DNA of 64,000 nt. Origin: Sporosarcina ureae. Its GTDB lineage: Bacteria; Bacillota; Bacilli; Bacillales_A; Planococcaceae. A model generated the notes under the pieces. That model ran no database searches and was not told where the DNA came from. It saw only the letters and a list, made by a program, of their open reading frames with translations. Position numbers and translations under genes: made by a program. Shown here piece by piece: positions 1 to 8,718 of the stretch. Where the stretch lies: contig NZ_CP015109.1 of assembly GCF_002082015.1 (NCBI RefSeq), forward strand, positions 1,743,501-1,807,500, read 5' to 3'. The first letter of the stretch is position 1; every line of letters starts with the position of its first letter.

Positions 1-558
1 TTCTGTTGGTTTATTATCAGGATTTGGAGGCATAATTCCTTCATACACTTTTGATACAATCGATTTACTAACATTCATTTTCTGATTGCTGTCAATCAAC
101 GGACGCGTTGCCGAAACACTGTATACCACTGGCTCCGAAGAACTTACCTCGCGATCAATAAAACGATTATCAGTAATTGTCTCGAGGTATTGACCGTTAC
201 GGTAAATATCGAACTTCTCCACATCTTTAATCCATTCCCACGAAAGGGCAATTTGCGATGAAGCGGCAATCGTTGTAATTACTAAGCGTTGTAAAGGATG
301 TTCATCTTTCTGTACTTCTGTCAAGGCCGAAGTCTGGATCACGATTACATCTTGAACCCGTTCTTCCTCTACCCGTTCTACTATATATTGGAAAGGATGT
401 GACGGATCTAGCTCCCCGTCCGTAAAATTCGGAGCCGTCCCTTCATATACTTGCCGATCATTTTTATAGACACGGTAATAACCACCAATATCACTCCATG
501 TAAACGATATATCATCCAATGAATGATCCATCTGTTGAATTTCGAATAATTTCTTCAT
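1..558 (-). CDS. FN3-like domain protein, 5' part (runs off the left edge)
   Basis: An open frame on the minus strand starts at the ATG at 558-556, after an AAAGGGAG ribosome site, and stays open for 186 codons to base 1. The protein starts MKKLFEIQQMDHSLDD and has no signal peptide or membrane segment at this end. Two stretches look like fibronectin-type-III beta-sandwich strands: one around residues 15-55 (ISFTWSDIGGYYRVYKND) and one around 105-150 (IALSWEWIKDVEKFDIYRNG). The two share a W...Y-x-V/I-Y-(K/R)-N pattern. The C-terminus is outside the window, so total size and function are unknown. The FN3 call rests on pattern only. Confidence 0.75.
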   Translation of the reverse strand, partial: MKKLFEIQQMDHSLDDISFTWSDIGGYYRVYKNDRQVYEGTAPNFTDGELDPSHPFQYIVERVEEERVQDVIVIQTSALTEVQKDEHPLQRLVITTIAASSQIALSWEWIKDVEKFDIYRNGQYLETITDNRFIDREVSSSEPVVYSVSATRPLIDSNQKMNVSKSIVSKVYEGIMPPNPDNKPTE

Positions 559-705
559 TTGCGATCTGCTCCCTTTTATCTATTTCATCTGAAACAGTTA
601 TACGCCTTCAGATAATTATGTAACATTCAGCATATAGTTATACCTGTTCTTCTATGCGCAATCACTCATTTTCGAGTACTTCCATCTCGTTATACCAGTA
701 TTATT

Positions 706-733
706 TTAACCTTTTTCATGTATATGATATAAT
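706..733 (+). promoter_or_regulatory. Candidate sigma-A promoter of the thi operon
   Basis: The -10 box TATAAT (728-733) is perfect. A weak -35 box TTAACC (706-711) lies 16 bp upstream. The predicted transcript start is about 20 bp before the TPP riboswitch, which fits. Confidence 0.5.
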
Positions 734-753
734 GAGCTCGTCTGATACATAGC

Positions 754-843
754 CACCACTAGGGGTGCCTTCTTTTTGGCTGAGATGCAAGTATGCAAAC
801 CCTTTGAACCTGATCTAGTACATTCTAGCGGAGGAAAGTGGGT
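754..843 (+). promoter_or_regulatory. TPP riboswitch (THI element)
   Basis: All core THI-box blocks are present in order: AGGGGTGCC (761-769), GGCTGAGATG (778-787), ACCCTTTGAACCTGAT (799-814) and AGCGGAGGAAAGTGG (827-841). The closing P1 stem pairs CCACT (756-760) with AGTGG (837-841). It is followed by a terminator hairpin and then thiM. In Firmicutes, TPP binding to this arrangement favours termination, so the operon should be on when thiamine pyrophosphate is scarce. Confidence 0.97.
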
Positions 844-860
844 AGTTTTCATACCCAATC

Positions 861-883
861 GCCCATCCACGCATGGGCTTTTT
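861..883 (+). terminator. Expression-platform terminator of the TPP riboswitch
   Basis: GCCCAT (861-866) pairs with ATGGGC (873-878), followed by TTTTT. It lies between the aptamer and the thiM ribosome site. Confidence 0.85.
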
Positions 884-915
884 GTATATATACCTTTAAT
901 AGGAGGAATAGAAAC

Positions 916-1686
916 ATGCAGCTTATTCAACAACTTCGTCAACAACAACCGCTCGTTCACTGCATTACAAATTTTGTAGTCGCAAATTTCCAGGCAAATG
1001 GTTTATTAGCACTAGGTGCTTCTCCTGTTATGGCGGATGCAGTAGAAGAAGCAGAAGATATCGCAAGAATTGCTGCCTGTAGTATTTTAAATATCGGTAC
1101 GTTAAAGCAACAGACGGTGGATGCCATGATTCTCGCTGGAAACAGCGCTCGCGCAGCAGGGAAACCTGTCGTACTAGACCCAGTAGGTGCTGGAGCTACA
1201 CCTTTTCGTAAAGCTAGCGCGTTGAAAGTGCTAGAGGAAGTCGATATTACACTGATCCGCTGTAATGCAGGAGAACTTGCTGCGATTGCAGATATCCCTT
1301 GGACCGCCAAAGGTGTCGATGCAGGTGAAGGTTCAGCAGACATCGAAGATATCGCGAAAAAGACTGCACGCAAATACAATTGTCTCGTCGCAGTATCAGG
1401 CGAAGTCGATATAGTCACGGACGGCCATTCCATGTTATCCATTATAGGCGGCCATCCCATGATGACTACTATTACGGGTACTGGGTGTTTACTCAGTTCT
1501 GTCACAGGTGCTTTTCTCGCCGTAGGAATGGAAAACCCTTTGGAATCCGTAGCAGATGCACTCTCATTTTATAAACGGGCTGGTGAACAAACAGCAAAAA
1601 TTTCCCGCGGGCCTGGAGACTTTGCTGTAAACTTCTTAAATACATTACATACATTGGATCGCGATTCAAAAACATTTTTAGCATAA
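916..1686 (+). CDS. thiM: Hydroxyethylthiazole kinase ThiM
   Basis: This enzyme phosphorylates 4-methyl-5-(2-hydroxyethyl)thiazole, the thiazole salvage step of thiamine synthesis. The protein is 256 aa, normal for the family. A DPVGAGATPFR stretch and the ribokinase-like anion-hole motif TGTGCLLSS near the C-terminus are visible. I chose the ATG at 916 because AGGAGGAA (901-908) sits 7 bp upstream; the same frame is open back to 838 but that extension overlaps the riboswitch. It is the first gene of thiM-thiD-thiE-thiW. Confidence 0.95.
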   Translation: MQLIQQLRQQQPLVHCITNFVVANFQANGLLALGASPVMADAVEEAEDIARIAACSILNIGTLKQQTVDAMILAGNSARAAGKPVVLDPVGAGATPFRKASALKVLEEVDITLIRCNAGELAAIADIPWTAKGVDAGEGSADIEDIAKKTARKYNCLVAVSGEVDIVTDGHSMLSIIGGHPMMTTITGTGCLLSSVTGAFLAVGMENPLESVADALSFYKRAGEQTAKISRGPGDFAVNFLNTLHTLDRDSKTFLA

Positions 1687-1705
1687 TAGACAGGAGGTTT
1701 TTCAA

Positions 1706-2521
1706 TTGACAGTACAAGTGGCATTAACCATTGCTGGTTCGGATAGCGGAGGAGGTGCAGGAATTCAGGCTGACTTAAAGACGTTTCAGGAGCTAGGTGT
1801 ATTCGGGACTTCTGCCATAACCGCAGTGACTGCTCAGAACACTCACGGTGTTCACGGTGTGTATCCAATACAGACAGACGGAGTCATAGCACAAATACGT
1901 GCCGTGCTTGATGACTTTGATGTAAAAGCCTGTAAAACCGGCATGCTGTTTTCGGCTGAAATTATTACTGAAGTAGCTACACTATTAAAAGAATATCCCC
2001 CAATTCCTTTAGTCATTGACCCCGTCATGATTGCAAAGGGCGGACAATCTTTATTGCAACAACAGGCACTTCAAGCGCTAAAAGAACATTTACTACCACT
2101 GGCTACAATTGTGACACCGAATATACCCGAAGCGGAAGTGCTGACCGGAATGGAAATACAGACAGATGAAGATATTCGGCAAGCCGCAACCGCCTTTATC
2201 AATATGGGAGTGAAAGCTGTTGTTATGAAAGGCGGTCACCGCAATGATGTGCTAGAGGCAAAAGATTATTACGCTGACAAAGAAGGTCAGTCATTCACTG
2301 TGACCACACCTTGGATCCATACTAAAGATACACATGGGACCGGATGCACATTCGCGGCAGCTTTGACGAGTTTCCTAGCAAAAGGCTATTCCTTACCGGA
2401 TGCAGTTGCTGAAGCGAAACAATTCATACAAGCTGCGATTGAACATGGCTTGAAAATCGGGTCAGGACACGGCCCAACAAATCACTGGGCATACGCTGAA
2501 TTAAAAAAGGAGATGCATTAA
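1706..2521 (+). CDS. thiD: Hydroxymethylpyrimidine/phosphomethylpyrimidine kinase ThiD
   Basis: ThiD phosphorylates HMP to HMP-P and HMP-PP, the pyrimidine partner for ThiE. The protein is 271 aa and starts with TTG after CAGGAGG (1691-1697). It shows the N-terminal substrate motif GSDSGGGAGIQADLKTF (about residues 11-27) and the C-terminal ribokinase motif DTHGTGCTFAAA. The stop TAA shares one base with the thiE ATG, so translation is probably coupled. Confidence 0.95.
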   Translation: MTVQVALTIAGSDSGGGAGIQADLKTFQELGVFGTSAITAVTAQNTHGVHGVYPIQTDGVIAQIRAVLDDFDVKACKTGMLFSAEIITEVATLLKEYPPIPLVIDPVMIAKGGQSLLQQQALQALKEHLLPLATIVTPNIPEAEVLTGMEIQTDEDIRQAATAFINMGVKAVVMKGGHRNDVLEAKDYYADKEGQSFTVTTPWIHTKDTHGTGCTFAAALTSFLAKGYSLPDAVAEAKQFIQAAIEHGLKIGSGHGPTNHWAYAELKKEMH

Positions 2522-3180
2522 TGCGAAATATGGAAGTAAAAAAAGCATTAAGCCTTTATTTTATTATGGGCACACCGAACTCAGGAAATCAGGACCCATT
2601 GGCAATAGTAGAAGCGGCTCTTCAGGGTGGTGTCACATGTTTTCAGTTGCGTGAGAAAGGATTACATGCACTTGAAGGTGAAGCTTTACTCGTTTTTGCC
2701 AAAAAGTGTCAAGAACTCTGCAAATTGTATCGCGTTCCTTTCATCGTCAATGACGATGTGGATCTGGCATTGGCCATTCATGCAGACGGAGTTCATGTAG
2801 GACAAGACGACGAACAGGCAGACAGCGTGCGTCAGCGAATCGGTCCGGATATGTGGCTAGGTGTTTCAACTCACAATGTACAAGAAGTTCGACTTGCACA
2901 ATCAATTGGCGCGGATTATATAGGACTGGGTCCGATCTATCCGACGTCAACTAAACCCGATGCTTCGGCTGTTGTAGGTACTACTCTGATAGAAGAAGTT
3001 CACGCTGTATTCCCTGATATGCCGATTGTTGCTATCGGTGGAATTACGCCATCTACTACCGGCTCTATTATCCAGGCAGGAGCAGATGGTGTAGCCGTTG
3101 TGTCTGCTATCGCTTCGGCTAAAGATCCACACTATGCAGCAAGTGATTTATCAAAGATAATTCACTCCTTGCAAGGATGA
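2521..3180 (+). CDS. thiE: Thiamine-phosphate synthase ThiE
   Basis: ThiE joins HMP-PP to thiazole-phosphate to make thiamine phosphate. The 219-aa TIM-barrel protein shows FQLREKG, NDDVDLALAIHADGVHVGQDD-type binding residues, GPIYPTSTKPDA (diphosphate loop) and AIGGITP. It starts in a one-base overlap with thiD and ends in an ATGA overlap with thiW. thiM, thiD and thiE together form a complete salvage route from preformed thiazole and pyrimidine; the de novo genes thiC and thiG are not in this window. Confidence 0.95.
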   Translation: MRNMEVKKALSLYFIMGTPNSGNQDPLAIVEAALQGGVTCFQLREKGLHALEGEALLVFAKKCQELCKLYRVPFIVNDDVDLALAIHADGVHVGQDDEQADSVRQRIGPDMWLGVSTHNVQEVRLAQSIGADYIGLGPIYPTSTKPDASAVVGTTLIEEVHAVFPDMPIVAIGGITPSTTGSIIQAGADGVAVVSAIASAKDPHYAASDLSKIIHSLQG

Positions 3181-3677
3181 ATGAGGTCCGTATGAATACA
3201 CGTAAAATGGTTTTTATGACAATGTTTGTCGCAATCGCAGTTGCTGGCTCTACATTCGTTTCATTTCCTGCCGGTATCGCCAGAGCATATCCCATACAGC
3301 ATGCTGTGAATGTCATAGTAGCGATTGTAATGGGTCCGGGGGCAGCTGTTATCGTAGCGTTTATGACAGGGCTCGTACGTGTACTGACGGGAACAGGCTC
3401 ACTGCTCGCATTTCCAGGCGGGATGATCGGGGCATTTTTGGCGGGCGTATTCTATCAGCGTATCAAAAAGAATTGGAGTGCTGGTATTGGAGAGGTGATC
3501 GGTACGGGTTTGATCGCGCCTTTATTTGCGGTGCCATATGCAAAAATTTTGATGGGCACAACGGTAACTGCTTTCTTCTTCCTACCTCCTTTTCTTGTGT
3601 CGACAGTGAGCGGAACTATTATAGGTCTGTTGCTAGCTCCGAGACTTTTGAAGCTGAAGCTTTTCAAAGGTTTATAG
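3177..3677 (+). CDS. thiW: ECF transporter S component ThiW
   Basis: A 166-aa hydrophobic protein with about five membrane segments. It resembles ThiW, the substrate-binding subunit of an energy-coupling-factor importer thought to bring in the thiazole precursor. Its place after thiMDE behind a TPP riboswitch supports this. It needs EcfA/EcfT partners encoded elsewhere. The ATG at 3177 overlaps the thiE stop; an alternative ATG at 3192 has a better spaced GAGG upstream, so the true start may be 15 bp later. Confidence 0.88.
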   Translation: MNEVRMNTRKMVFMTMFVAIAVAGSTFVSFPAGIARAYPIQHAVNVIVAIVMGPGAAVIVAFMTGLVRVLTGTGSLLAFPGGMIGAFLAGVFYQRIKKNWSAGIGEVIGTGLIAPLFAVPYAKILMGTTVTAFFFLPPFLVSTVSGTIIGLLLAPRLLKLKLFKGL

Positions 3678-3799
3678 TACAACCAAGATGAAAGATGAAG
3701 CGGCGAGTGTCAGGATGGAATTTTGTACATCGAAATGAATGCGATGTGCCTGTTGATTCACGATGTCTTCACGCTTCCAAATTACATACTCTAAAAGCT

Positions 3800-3834
3800 A
3801 AGATCCGCAGAGAATATTCCCTGCGGATCTTTTG
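3800..3834. terminator. Bidirectional terminator between thiW and dsdA
   Basis: AAGATCCGCAG (3800-3810) pairs with CTGCGGATCTT (3821-3831), giving an 11-bp stem with a T-run on the plus side and an A-run on the other. It can serve both convergent genes. The rest of 3678-3859 shows no gene. Confidence 0.85.
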
Positions 3835-3859
3835 TCGATTTCCCGGGAAATAGCATGTA

Positions 3860-5164
3860 TTATTTCCTCGTATGATTATAATAGTCCTTCATTTCGTCTT
3901 CAGGTACCATATTCCCTCCCGTTCCCCATACGAGATGCGTTGCATATTTGGAGTCCGCCAACGGTAATTTAGACTTCGTCACTTGAACAGGCCCCATCAT
4001 ACCCGCCAGCGCTGAAGGTTCCAGCCATATGCCTTCACTATCCGCCAACTTTTTCAAAAGCATGAATAACGTCTGATCTTCTACCGTATAGCATCCTGTC
4101 AAGAAAGGTTCCATCGTTTTTCCGACAAATGCAGAAGCTGTGCCCACTGCTAAACCATCAGCCGCAGTTTTATTATCCAGACCAAAGCTTGCAACTGAAA
4201 CTTGGTCATGCAAACCTGTCATCATTCCAATCATCATACACGGTGAGTGTGTCGGCTCCGCGAAGAGGCAATGCACATGATCACCGAATGCCAGTTTCAG
4301 ACCAAACGCCACGCCGCCTGGTCCACCACCCACACCGCAAGGTAAATAGACAAATAATGGATGCTCTTCATCAACAGTGATATTCTGTTCTTTCAATTGT
4401 GAGGCAAGACGTTCTCCTGCTACTGCATATCCCATGAATAAATCCGTAGAGTTTTCATCATCTACAAAGTGACAAGACGGATCCGCTTCCGCCTGACGCC
4501 GGCCTTCTTCTACAGCTTTGCTGTAATCATCCATATACTCTACTACATGTACGCCTTTTGAGCGCAGTAAGTCCTTTTTCCATTGTTTAGCGTCAGCTGA
4601 CATATGCACTGTTACATCGAAACCAAGTTTCGCACTCATAATGCCAATACTCAACCCTAAATTCCCCGTCGAGCCTACTGCGATCTTGTGCATTGCAAAC
4701 AACTCACGGAATGCCGGTGTATCGAATTGGCTGTAGTCCTTTGCATTATCTAGCAACTGGCTATTTATCGCAAGTGTCTCTGCGTGCTTCAGCACTTCAT
4801 AAATACCCCCACGCGCTTTGATTGAACCAGAGATTGGCAACGCATTATCTTGTTTTAATAATAGCCTGCCTGGAATATTGACAGCATACGTTGTTTCAAG
4901 TTCTCGCTTCATCATTGGAATTGGTGTCAAGGGGGATTCAATAATGCCTTTATCCGTATCCGGGAAAACTTTCGCCAAATAGGGAGCAAATCTCTCTAGA
5001 CGATCGCTGGCGTCAGTTATATCATCTTTTGACAGATGCGTCTTCGACAAACCCGCTGCTACCGGTTCGACGAGAGGGTTACACCATAATACTTCCTTCT
5101 TCTTGATCACACTTTGTAATAGAGGCAGTTTTACAAGCCACTCACTTTGCATGATTTTATCCAC
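3860..5164 (-). CDS. dsdA: D-serine ammonia-lyase (dehydratase) DsdA
   Basis: This PLP enzyme converts D-serine to pyruvate and ammonia. The protein is 434 aa, typical for DsdA. The cofactor lysine is K116 in SGSIKARGG, and the phosphate-binding loop is GVGGGPGG. The start used is GTG at 5164, preceded by GGGGAG; an in-frame ATG lies 12 bp downstream. No LysR activator (dsdC) or permease adjoins it, unlike in enterobacteria. Here it stands 3' of desR with a 43-bp gap and may be read through from the des locus or from its own promoter. Confidence 0.93.
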   Translation of the reverse strand: MDKIMQSEWLVKLPLLQSVIKKKEVLWCNPLVEPVAAGLSKTHLSKDDITDASDRLERFAPYLAKVFPDTDKGIIESPLTPIPMMKRELETTYAVNIPGRLLLKQDNALPISGSIKARGGIYEVLKHAETLAINSQLLDNAKDYSQFDTPAFRELFAMHKIAVGSTGNLGLSIGIMSAKLGFDVTVHMSADAKQWKKDLLRSKGVHVVEYMDDYSKAVEEGRRQAEADPSCHFVDDENSTDLFMGYAVAGERLASQLKEQNITVDEEHPLFVYLPCGVGGGPGGVAFGLKLAFGDHVHCLFAEPTHSPCMMIGMMTGLHDQVSVASFGLDNKTAADGLAVGTASAFVGKTMEPFLTGCYTVEDQTLFMLLKKLADSEGIWLEPSALAGMMGPVQVTKSKLPLADSKYATHLVWGTGGNMVPEDEMKDYYNHTRK

Positions 5165-5207
5165 TTACCCATCACTCCCCTGTTATGAATGTATGCCTGA
5201 ACAGATT

Positions 5208-5819
5208 TCATTCGAACCAGCCTTTTTCATTAAATAACGTAATAGCTTCAATTCGATTACGCACGCCGAGTTTATCCAGTATCGTGGAGATGTAATTACG
5301 GACAGTTCCGGGTGATAAAAACAGTTCAGTTGCAATCTGTTTCGTAGTTTTGCCTTCCGATACCAGTTTAAGTACCTGGACTTCGCGCTCAGTCAATGGA
5401 TTCTGCTCTTCTTCTTTCATATCAAATGCCATGTCGATTAATTCCGGTGCATAAATTCGACGTCCTTCAATAATAGAGTGAATCGATTTCACTAGCTCTT
5501 CAATCGGGTTGTCTTTGAGCAAATAGCCACGAACGCCTGCATTACGCGCTCGTTCGAAATAACCCGCTCTAGCAAACGTCGTTAAAATTATAATTTGGCA
5601 CTCCGTATCCTGTAATTCTTCCGCTGCATCCAAACCGGTTTTAATCGGCATTTCAATATCCATTATACATATATCAGGCTGAAGACTTTTGACTAAATCC
5701 ACTGCCTCCTGACCATTTTTGGCCTTGCCTACTACTTCCATATCTTCTTCCAGGTTCAACAACGACCCTAGCGCACCGAGCAGCATTCCTTGGTCTTCTG
5801 CAATTACAATGCGGATCAT
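5208..5819 (-). CDS. desR: NarL-type response regulator DesR
   Basis: This is the cytosolic partner of DesK. When phosphorylated on D54 (in CIMDIEMP) it activates the desaturase gene. Receiver domain: residues 1-120, with E8-D9, D54 and K105-type positions present. LuxR-type HTH: about 138-203 (LTEREVQVLKLVSEGKTTKQIA). At 203 aa it is close in length and sequence to Bacillus subtilis DesR. It starts 6 bp after the desK stop, with its ribosome site in the end of desK, so the two are co-translated. Confidence 0.93.
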   Translation of the reverse strand: MIRIVIAEDQGMLLGALGSLLNLEEDMEVVGKAKNGQEAVDLVKSLQPDICIMDIEMPIKTGLDAAEELQDTECQIIILTTFARAGYFERARNAGVRGYLLKDNPIEELVKSIHSIIEGRRIYAPELIDMAFDMKEEEQNPLTEREVQVLKLVSEGKTTKQIATELFLSPGTVRNYISTILDKLGVRNRIEAITLFNEKGWFE

Positions 5820-5824
5820 AAACT

Positions 5825-6952
5825 TTACCCCTCCTTAATTTGTTTTAGAACAGCAGGTACAACGATTTTTAAATCAGTTCCATTGTCACTTTTAATCGAC
5901 AGTTTACCGTTGATGAACTCCAATCGTTCCTTCATACCATCGAGTCCGTTACCTGGTAAATTTACGCCATTTTGCGCGATACCTATACCGTTATCGTGTA
6001 TCCGAATAACAAATGCCTTTTCTGTTTGTTCAAATAGGATACAACATTGCGTTGCATAACTGTGTCTCACTACATTGTTAATGGCTTCTTTTAAACACAT
6101 AACGAGTACATTTTCTACAATAGGAGACACGTCAGGGAAATTCGGATTACCTTCTATATCCACTTCGATTTCAGCTGCCTTCAGCATTTGCTGAACCCGT
6201 ATCAATTCGTCTTTAAGCTTCACACGTCGCATACCACTGACGAGAACTCGTACTTCTTTTAATGCCGTACTAGATATTTGTCGTATATCTTGAATTTCTA
6301 CTTTTGCAGACTCGATATCCCGATCCATTAATCGAGAAGCCAAGTCACTCTTTAAACCGATCATGGATAACTTCTGTCCAAGCGTATCATGGAGATCCCG
6401 TGCAATACGCTCACGCTCTTGAATGATCATCAGTTCGGATATCCGTTCCCTAGCAACCTCCAACTGATCTTGAAGTAGATCTCGTTTTTGACGATTGTAC
6501 AAATTAAATGGTAATAGGACTACACCGATCACTGTGATAATAACAAAGTGAATTTGTGGTAAAAATAATTCGATTTCAAGAAAGAACCCAGCAACAATCG
6601 CTGCGATTAAGATTGCAATATGTAATCCATAAATAATAAAAAAACCTACTGGTCTTCTAATGTTTCCAATAGAGAACGCAATAAACAACGATAGATAGAC
6701 ATAGCCAAATAGTAACGTCATTACGACTGTAATGACAATTTCAAAACTGATCCACATATACATGAGACCGCTTTTGGATTTGGCCGAAAAATAATAGGAA
6801 AGGAAAAATAACACTAATAACATGATGCCTATTGCTAAGTTAAATGGAGATGCACTTCGTAAAATAAAAAAGAAAGGCAAAATACAAAATACAACCCAAG
6901 CATAAATACTGAGCCATGGGCTTTTAGGGAAAATACTATACCAACTATACAT
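5825..6952 (-). CDS. desK: Membrane thermosensor histidine kinase DesK
   Basis: A 375-aa HPK7-type kinase that senses membrane thickness and order and controls DesR. The first 150 residues form about five membrane segments. The phospho-acceptor is H188 in ERERIARDLHDTLGQ, the same position as in B. subtilis DesK. HATPase_c motifs follow: N box (KEAINNVVRHS), G1 (DNGIGIA) and G2 (GNGLDGMKERL). It lies immediately upstream of desR and downstream of des, from which a terminator separates it. Known role: drive des transcription on cold shift. Confidence 0.93.
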   Translation of the reverse strand: MYSWYSIFPKSPWLSIYAWVVFCILPFFFILRSASPFNLAIGIMLLVLFFLSYYFSAKSKSGLMYMWISFEIVITVVMTLLFGYVYLSLFIAFSIGNIRRPVGFFIIYGLHIAILIAAIVAGFFLEIELFLPQIHFVIITVIGVVLLPFNLYNRQKRDLLQDQLEVARERISELMIIQERERIARDLHDTLGQKLSMIGLKSDLASRLMDRDIESAKVEIQDIRQISSTALKEVRVLVSGMRRVKLKDELIRVQQMLKAAEIEVDIEGNPNFPDVSPIVENVLVMCLKEAINNVVRHSYATQCCILFEQTEKAFVIRIHDNGIGIAQNGVNLPGNGLDGMKERLEFINGKLSIKSDNGTDLKIVVPAVLKQIKEG

Positions 6953-7031
6953 CAGTTCTCATCGCCGTCCTTTTCATTCTATTGTACCAAATATTTTCTT
7001 TGCTAGCTCTTTTAGGGTATATAGACAAAAT

Positions 7032-7065
7032 AAAAAGGCGGAGAAGGATCGCTCCCTCTCTCGCC
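7032..7065 (-). terminator. Terminator between des and desK
   Basis: On the minus strand GGCG-AGAG...CTTCTCCGCC forms an imperfect stem followed by TTTTT. It lies 3 bp after the des stop and probably limits read-through into desKR. Confidence 0.65.
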
Positions 7066-7068
7066 ACT

Positions 7069-8115
7069 TTAAGATAAACGTGTACGTTTTGGTTTTAAAT
7101 CAATTGACAACTTCTCTTTGAATGAATATTGTTTTGCCTCTTTGAATGTGATGAATTTTTTATTATTTGGATCATACAAGCGGTAACGTAAAGATTCAAA
7201 GCTAGTTTTTAATGTGATCGTTGTTGCTTTTTGCAATGGCGGTGTTAATTCATGCGCCATCTCCAAGTTATAGTTTGGTACACGTGGTGCCAAGTGATGT
7301 ACATGGTGGAATCCAATATTGCCTGTTGCCCATTGTAAAACACGTGGCAATTGATAGTATGAACTTCCTTCAACTGCTGCTTTAACATAATCCCAATCTG
7401 TTTCTTCTTCGAAATAAGAATCTTCGAATGTATGTTGGATGTAGAACAACCAAATACCAAGGGCACCAGCTGTGAACATCATAGTACCTTGGATTAGCAA
7501 GAAGGCTTTCCAACCAATCGCTACGATTAACACTGTATATACTGCAACTAAAATGATGTTAATTAAATACGTATTCATACGCTCTTTCTTACGCGCGTCT
7601 TTACGGTTAAAACGACCTGAGATCAGTACCAAGTATAAAGGTCCAAATCCAAACAACACAATAGGGTTACGGTAAACACGGTAGCTGAAACGCTCGAACT
7701 TCGAGGCATTTTTGTACTCTTCCACAGTCATGACCCAGATATCTCCAACACCGCGTTTGTCTAGGTTTGAACTAGTTGCGTGGTGAATCGAGTGCTCTCT
7801 TTTCCATTTTTCATATGGGAATAATGTTAAGACGCCAGTAATTGTTCCTACAATGCTATTCGCTTTTTTATTGCGGAAGAATGAACCGTGCGTACAGTCA
7901 TGAAAGATGATGAATGTGCGAACTACGAAGAACGCAGCAACGATTGACAACACAACCGTTAATGTGACAGATACACTCAAGCTTTGGTAAGCCAGGAACC
8001 ATAAGATGAATATTGGCGGAATTGTATTGATCATCTGAACAATACTCTTTTTCAAATCAGATTTCGCAAAAGGCGCGACGTCTTTGTGCAATTGCTTCGT
8101 TTGTTCTTTACTCAT
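7069..8115 (-). CDS. des: Acyl-lipid fatty acid desaturase Des
   Basis: This integral membrane di-iron desaturase introduces a double bond into phospholipid acyl chains to keep membranes fluid in the cold. The protein is 348 aa. The three histidine boxes are intact: HDCTH (about residue 72), HSIHH (about 108) and HHVHH (about 273). Several hydrophobic segments flank them. It starts with ATG after AGGAGG (8128-8133). Neighbouring desK/desR and the operator upstream identify it as the output gene of the thermosensor. The B. subtilis product is a delta-5 desaturase; positional specificity here is inferred. Confidence 0.94.
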   Translation of the reverse strand: MSKEQTKQLHKDVAPFAKSDLKKSIVQMINTIPPIFILWFLAYQSLSVSVTLTVVLSIVAAFFVVRTFIIFHDCTHGSFFRNKKANSIVGTITGVLTLFPYEKWKREHSIHHATSSNLDKRGVGDIWVMTVEEYKNASKFERFSYRVYRNPIVLFGFGPLYLVLISGRFNRKDARKKERMNTYLINIILVAVYTVLIVAIGWKAFLLIQGTMMFTAGALGIWLFYIQHTFEDSYFEEETDWDYVKAAVEGSSYYQLPRVLQWATGNIGFHHVHHLAPRVPNYNLEMAHELTPPLQKATTITLKTSFESLRYRLYDPNNKKFITFKEAKQYSFKEKLSIDLKPKRTRLS

Positions 8116-8186
8116 GTTTGAATTTCCCTCCTATTGGGTTTGCTAGTACATTAAGAATAACTTGTATTCGATGGGAGGGGTAGACA

Positions 8187-8220
8187 TAGATGTCATGACT
8201 TTGAGATGACAAATGTCATA
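8187..8220 (-). promoter_or_regulatory. Candidate DesR operator upstream of des
   Basis: Three copies of the half-site ATGAC/GTCAT lie within 34 bp: GTCATGAC (8192-8199), GATGAC (8205-8210) and GTCAT (8214-8218). The last two form ATGAC-N4-GTCAT. The cluster sits about 75-105 bp before the des start, where an activator would bind. The match to DesR is inferred from context. No strong -35 box is visible next to it, as expected for an activated promoter. Confidence 0.5.
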
Positions 8221-8301
8221 TGTATTGGGACAGGCAGTCAGATTACACTATGCGTTGAGTTGAGTTAGTTCGTTGCTCGACTGGTTGTTGGGGACTGAAG
8301 T

Positions 8302-8434
8302 TACTGAGTGTTCGCTTTCTGGACCCGCACAGACACGTGGGGGATTGCCTACAGCCAGAAGCTAGCTGGCGGTGGTGCTGCCAGTTGTCTCCTGGCCACG
8401 GCCTACCCCGCAGTTGTGCCTGCGCTACTGAGTG
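8302..8434. repeat. GC-rich foldable intergenic element with flanking 9-bp direct repeats
   Basis: The 9-mer TACTGAGTG occurs at 8302-8310 and 8426-8434. Between them lies a markedly GC-rich stretch. GCACAGACAC (8327-8336) can pair with GTGCCTGCGC (8416-8425) at 8 of 10 positions, then GGGG (8340-8343) with CCCC (8406-8409), and an inner GCCAG...CTGGC hairpin sits at 8354-8370. There is no open frame. It may be a small mobile or palindromic repeat, or a structured RNA. The rest of the 8116-8718 spacer holds the des control region and otherwise nothing recognisable. Confidence 0.5.
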
Positions 8435-8718
8435 GTATTTATTTTGATTGTGGTTCTAACTAGAATAAAATCAGTGATGTAGTGTTACGGATCTTCTATT
8501 TTTGAAAAAGAAGTATACGAACTGCCGTACACCTAATGCAACGAAGGCGACTGCTTGGGAAAACTACGTTTCTGAAATTGTCCTATGCCGCATCTAATAA
8601 AGGTGCCTTCTACTCACCCCACAAAACTTCGACATTTACCGCCATAACCCCCTCCATTTCACTGTACATTCATTTTACAATCCTTCAGAATATACAACTA
8701 TAGAAAGGAATGTATACC

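Noticed and set aside
838..915. Upstream extension of thiM to 838
   Set aside because: The extension overlaps the TPP riboswitch and its terminator; the ATG at 916 has AGGAGGAA in good position.
957..1505. 182-codon minus-strand frame opposite thiM
   Set aside because: Antisense shadow of thiM with no ribosome site or known motif.
4129..4380. Plus-strand frame inside dsdA
   Set aside because: Shadow of the clearly coding minus-strand dsdA.
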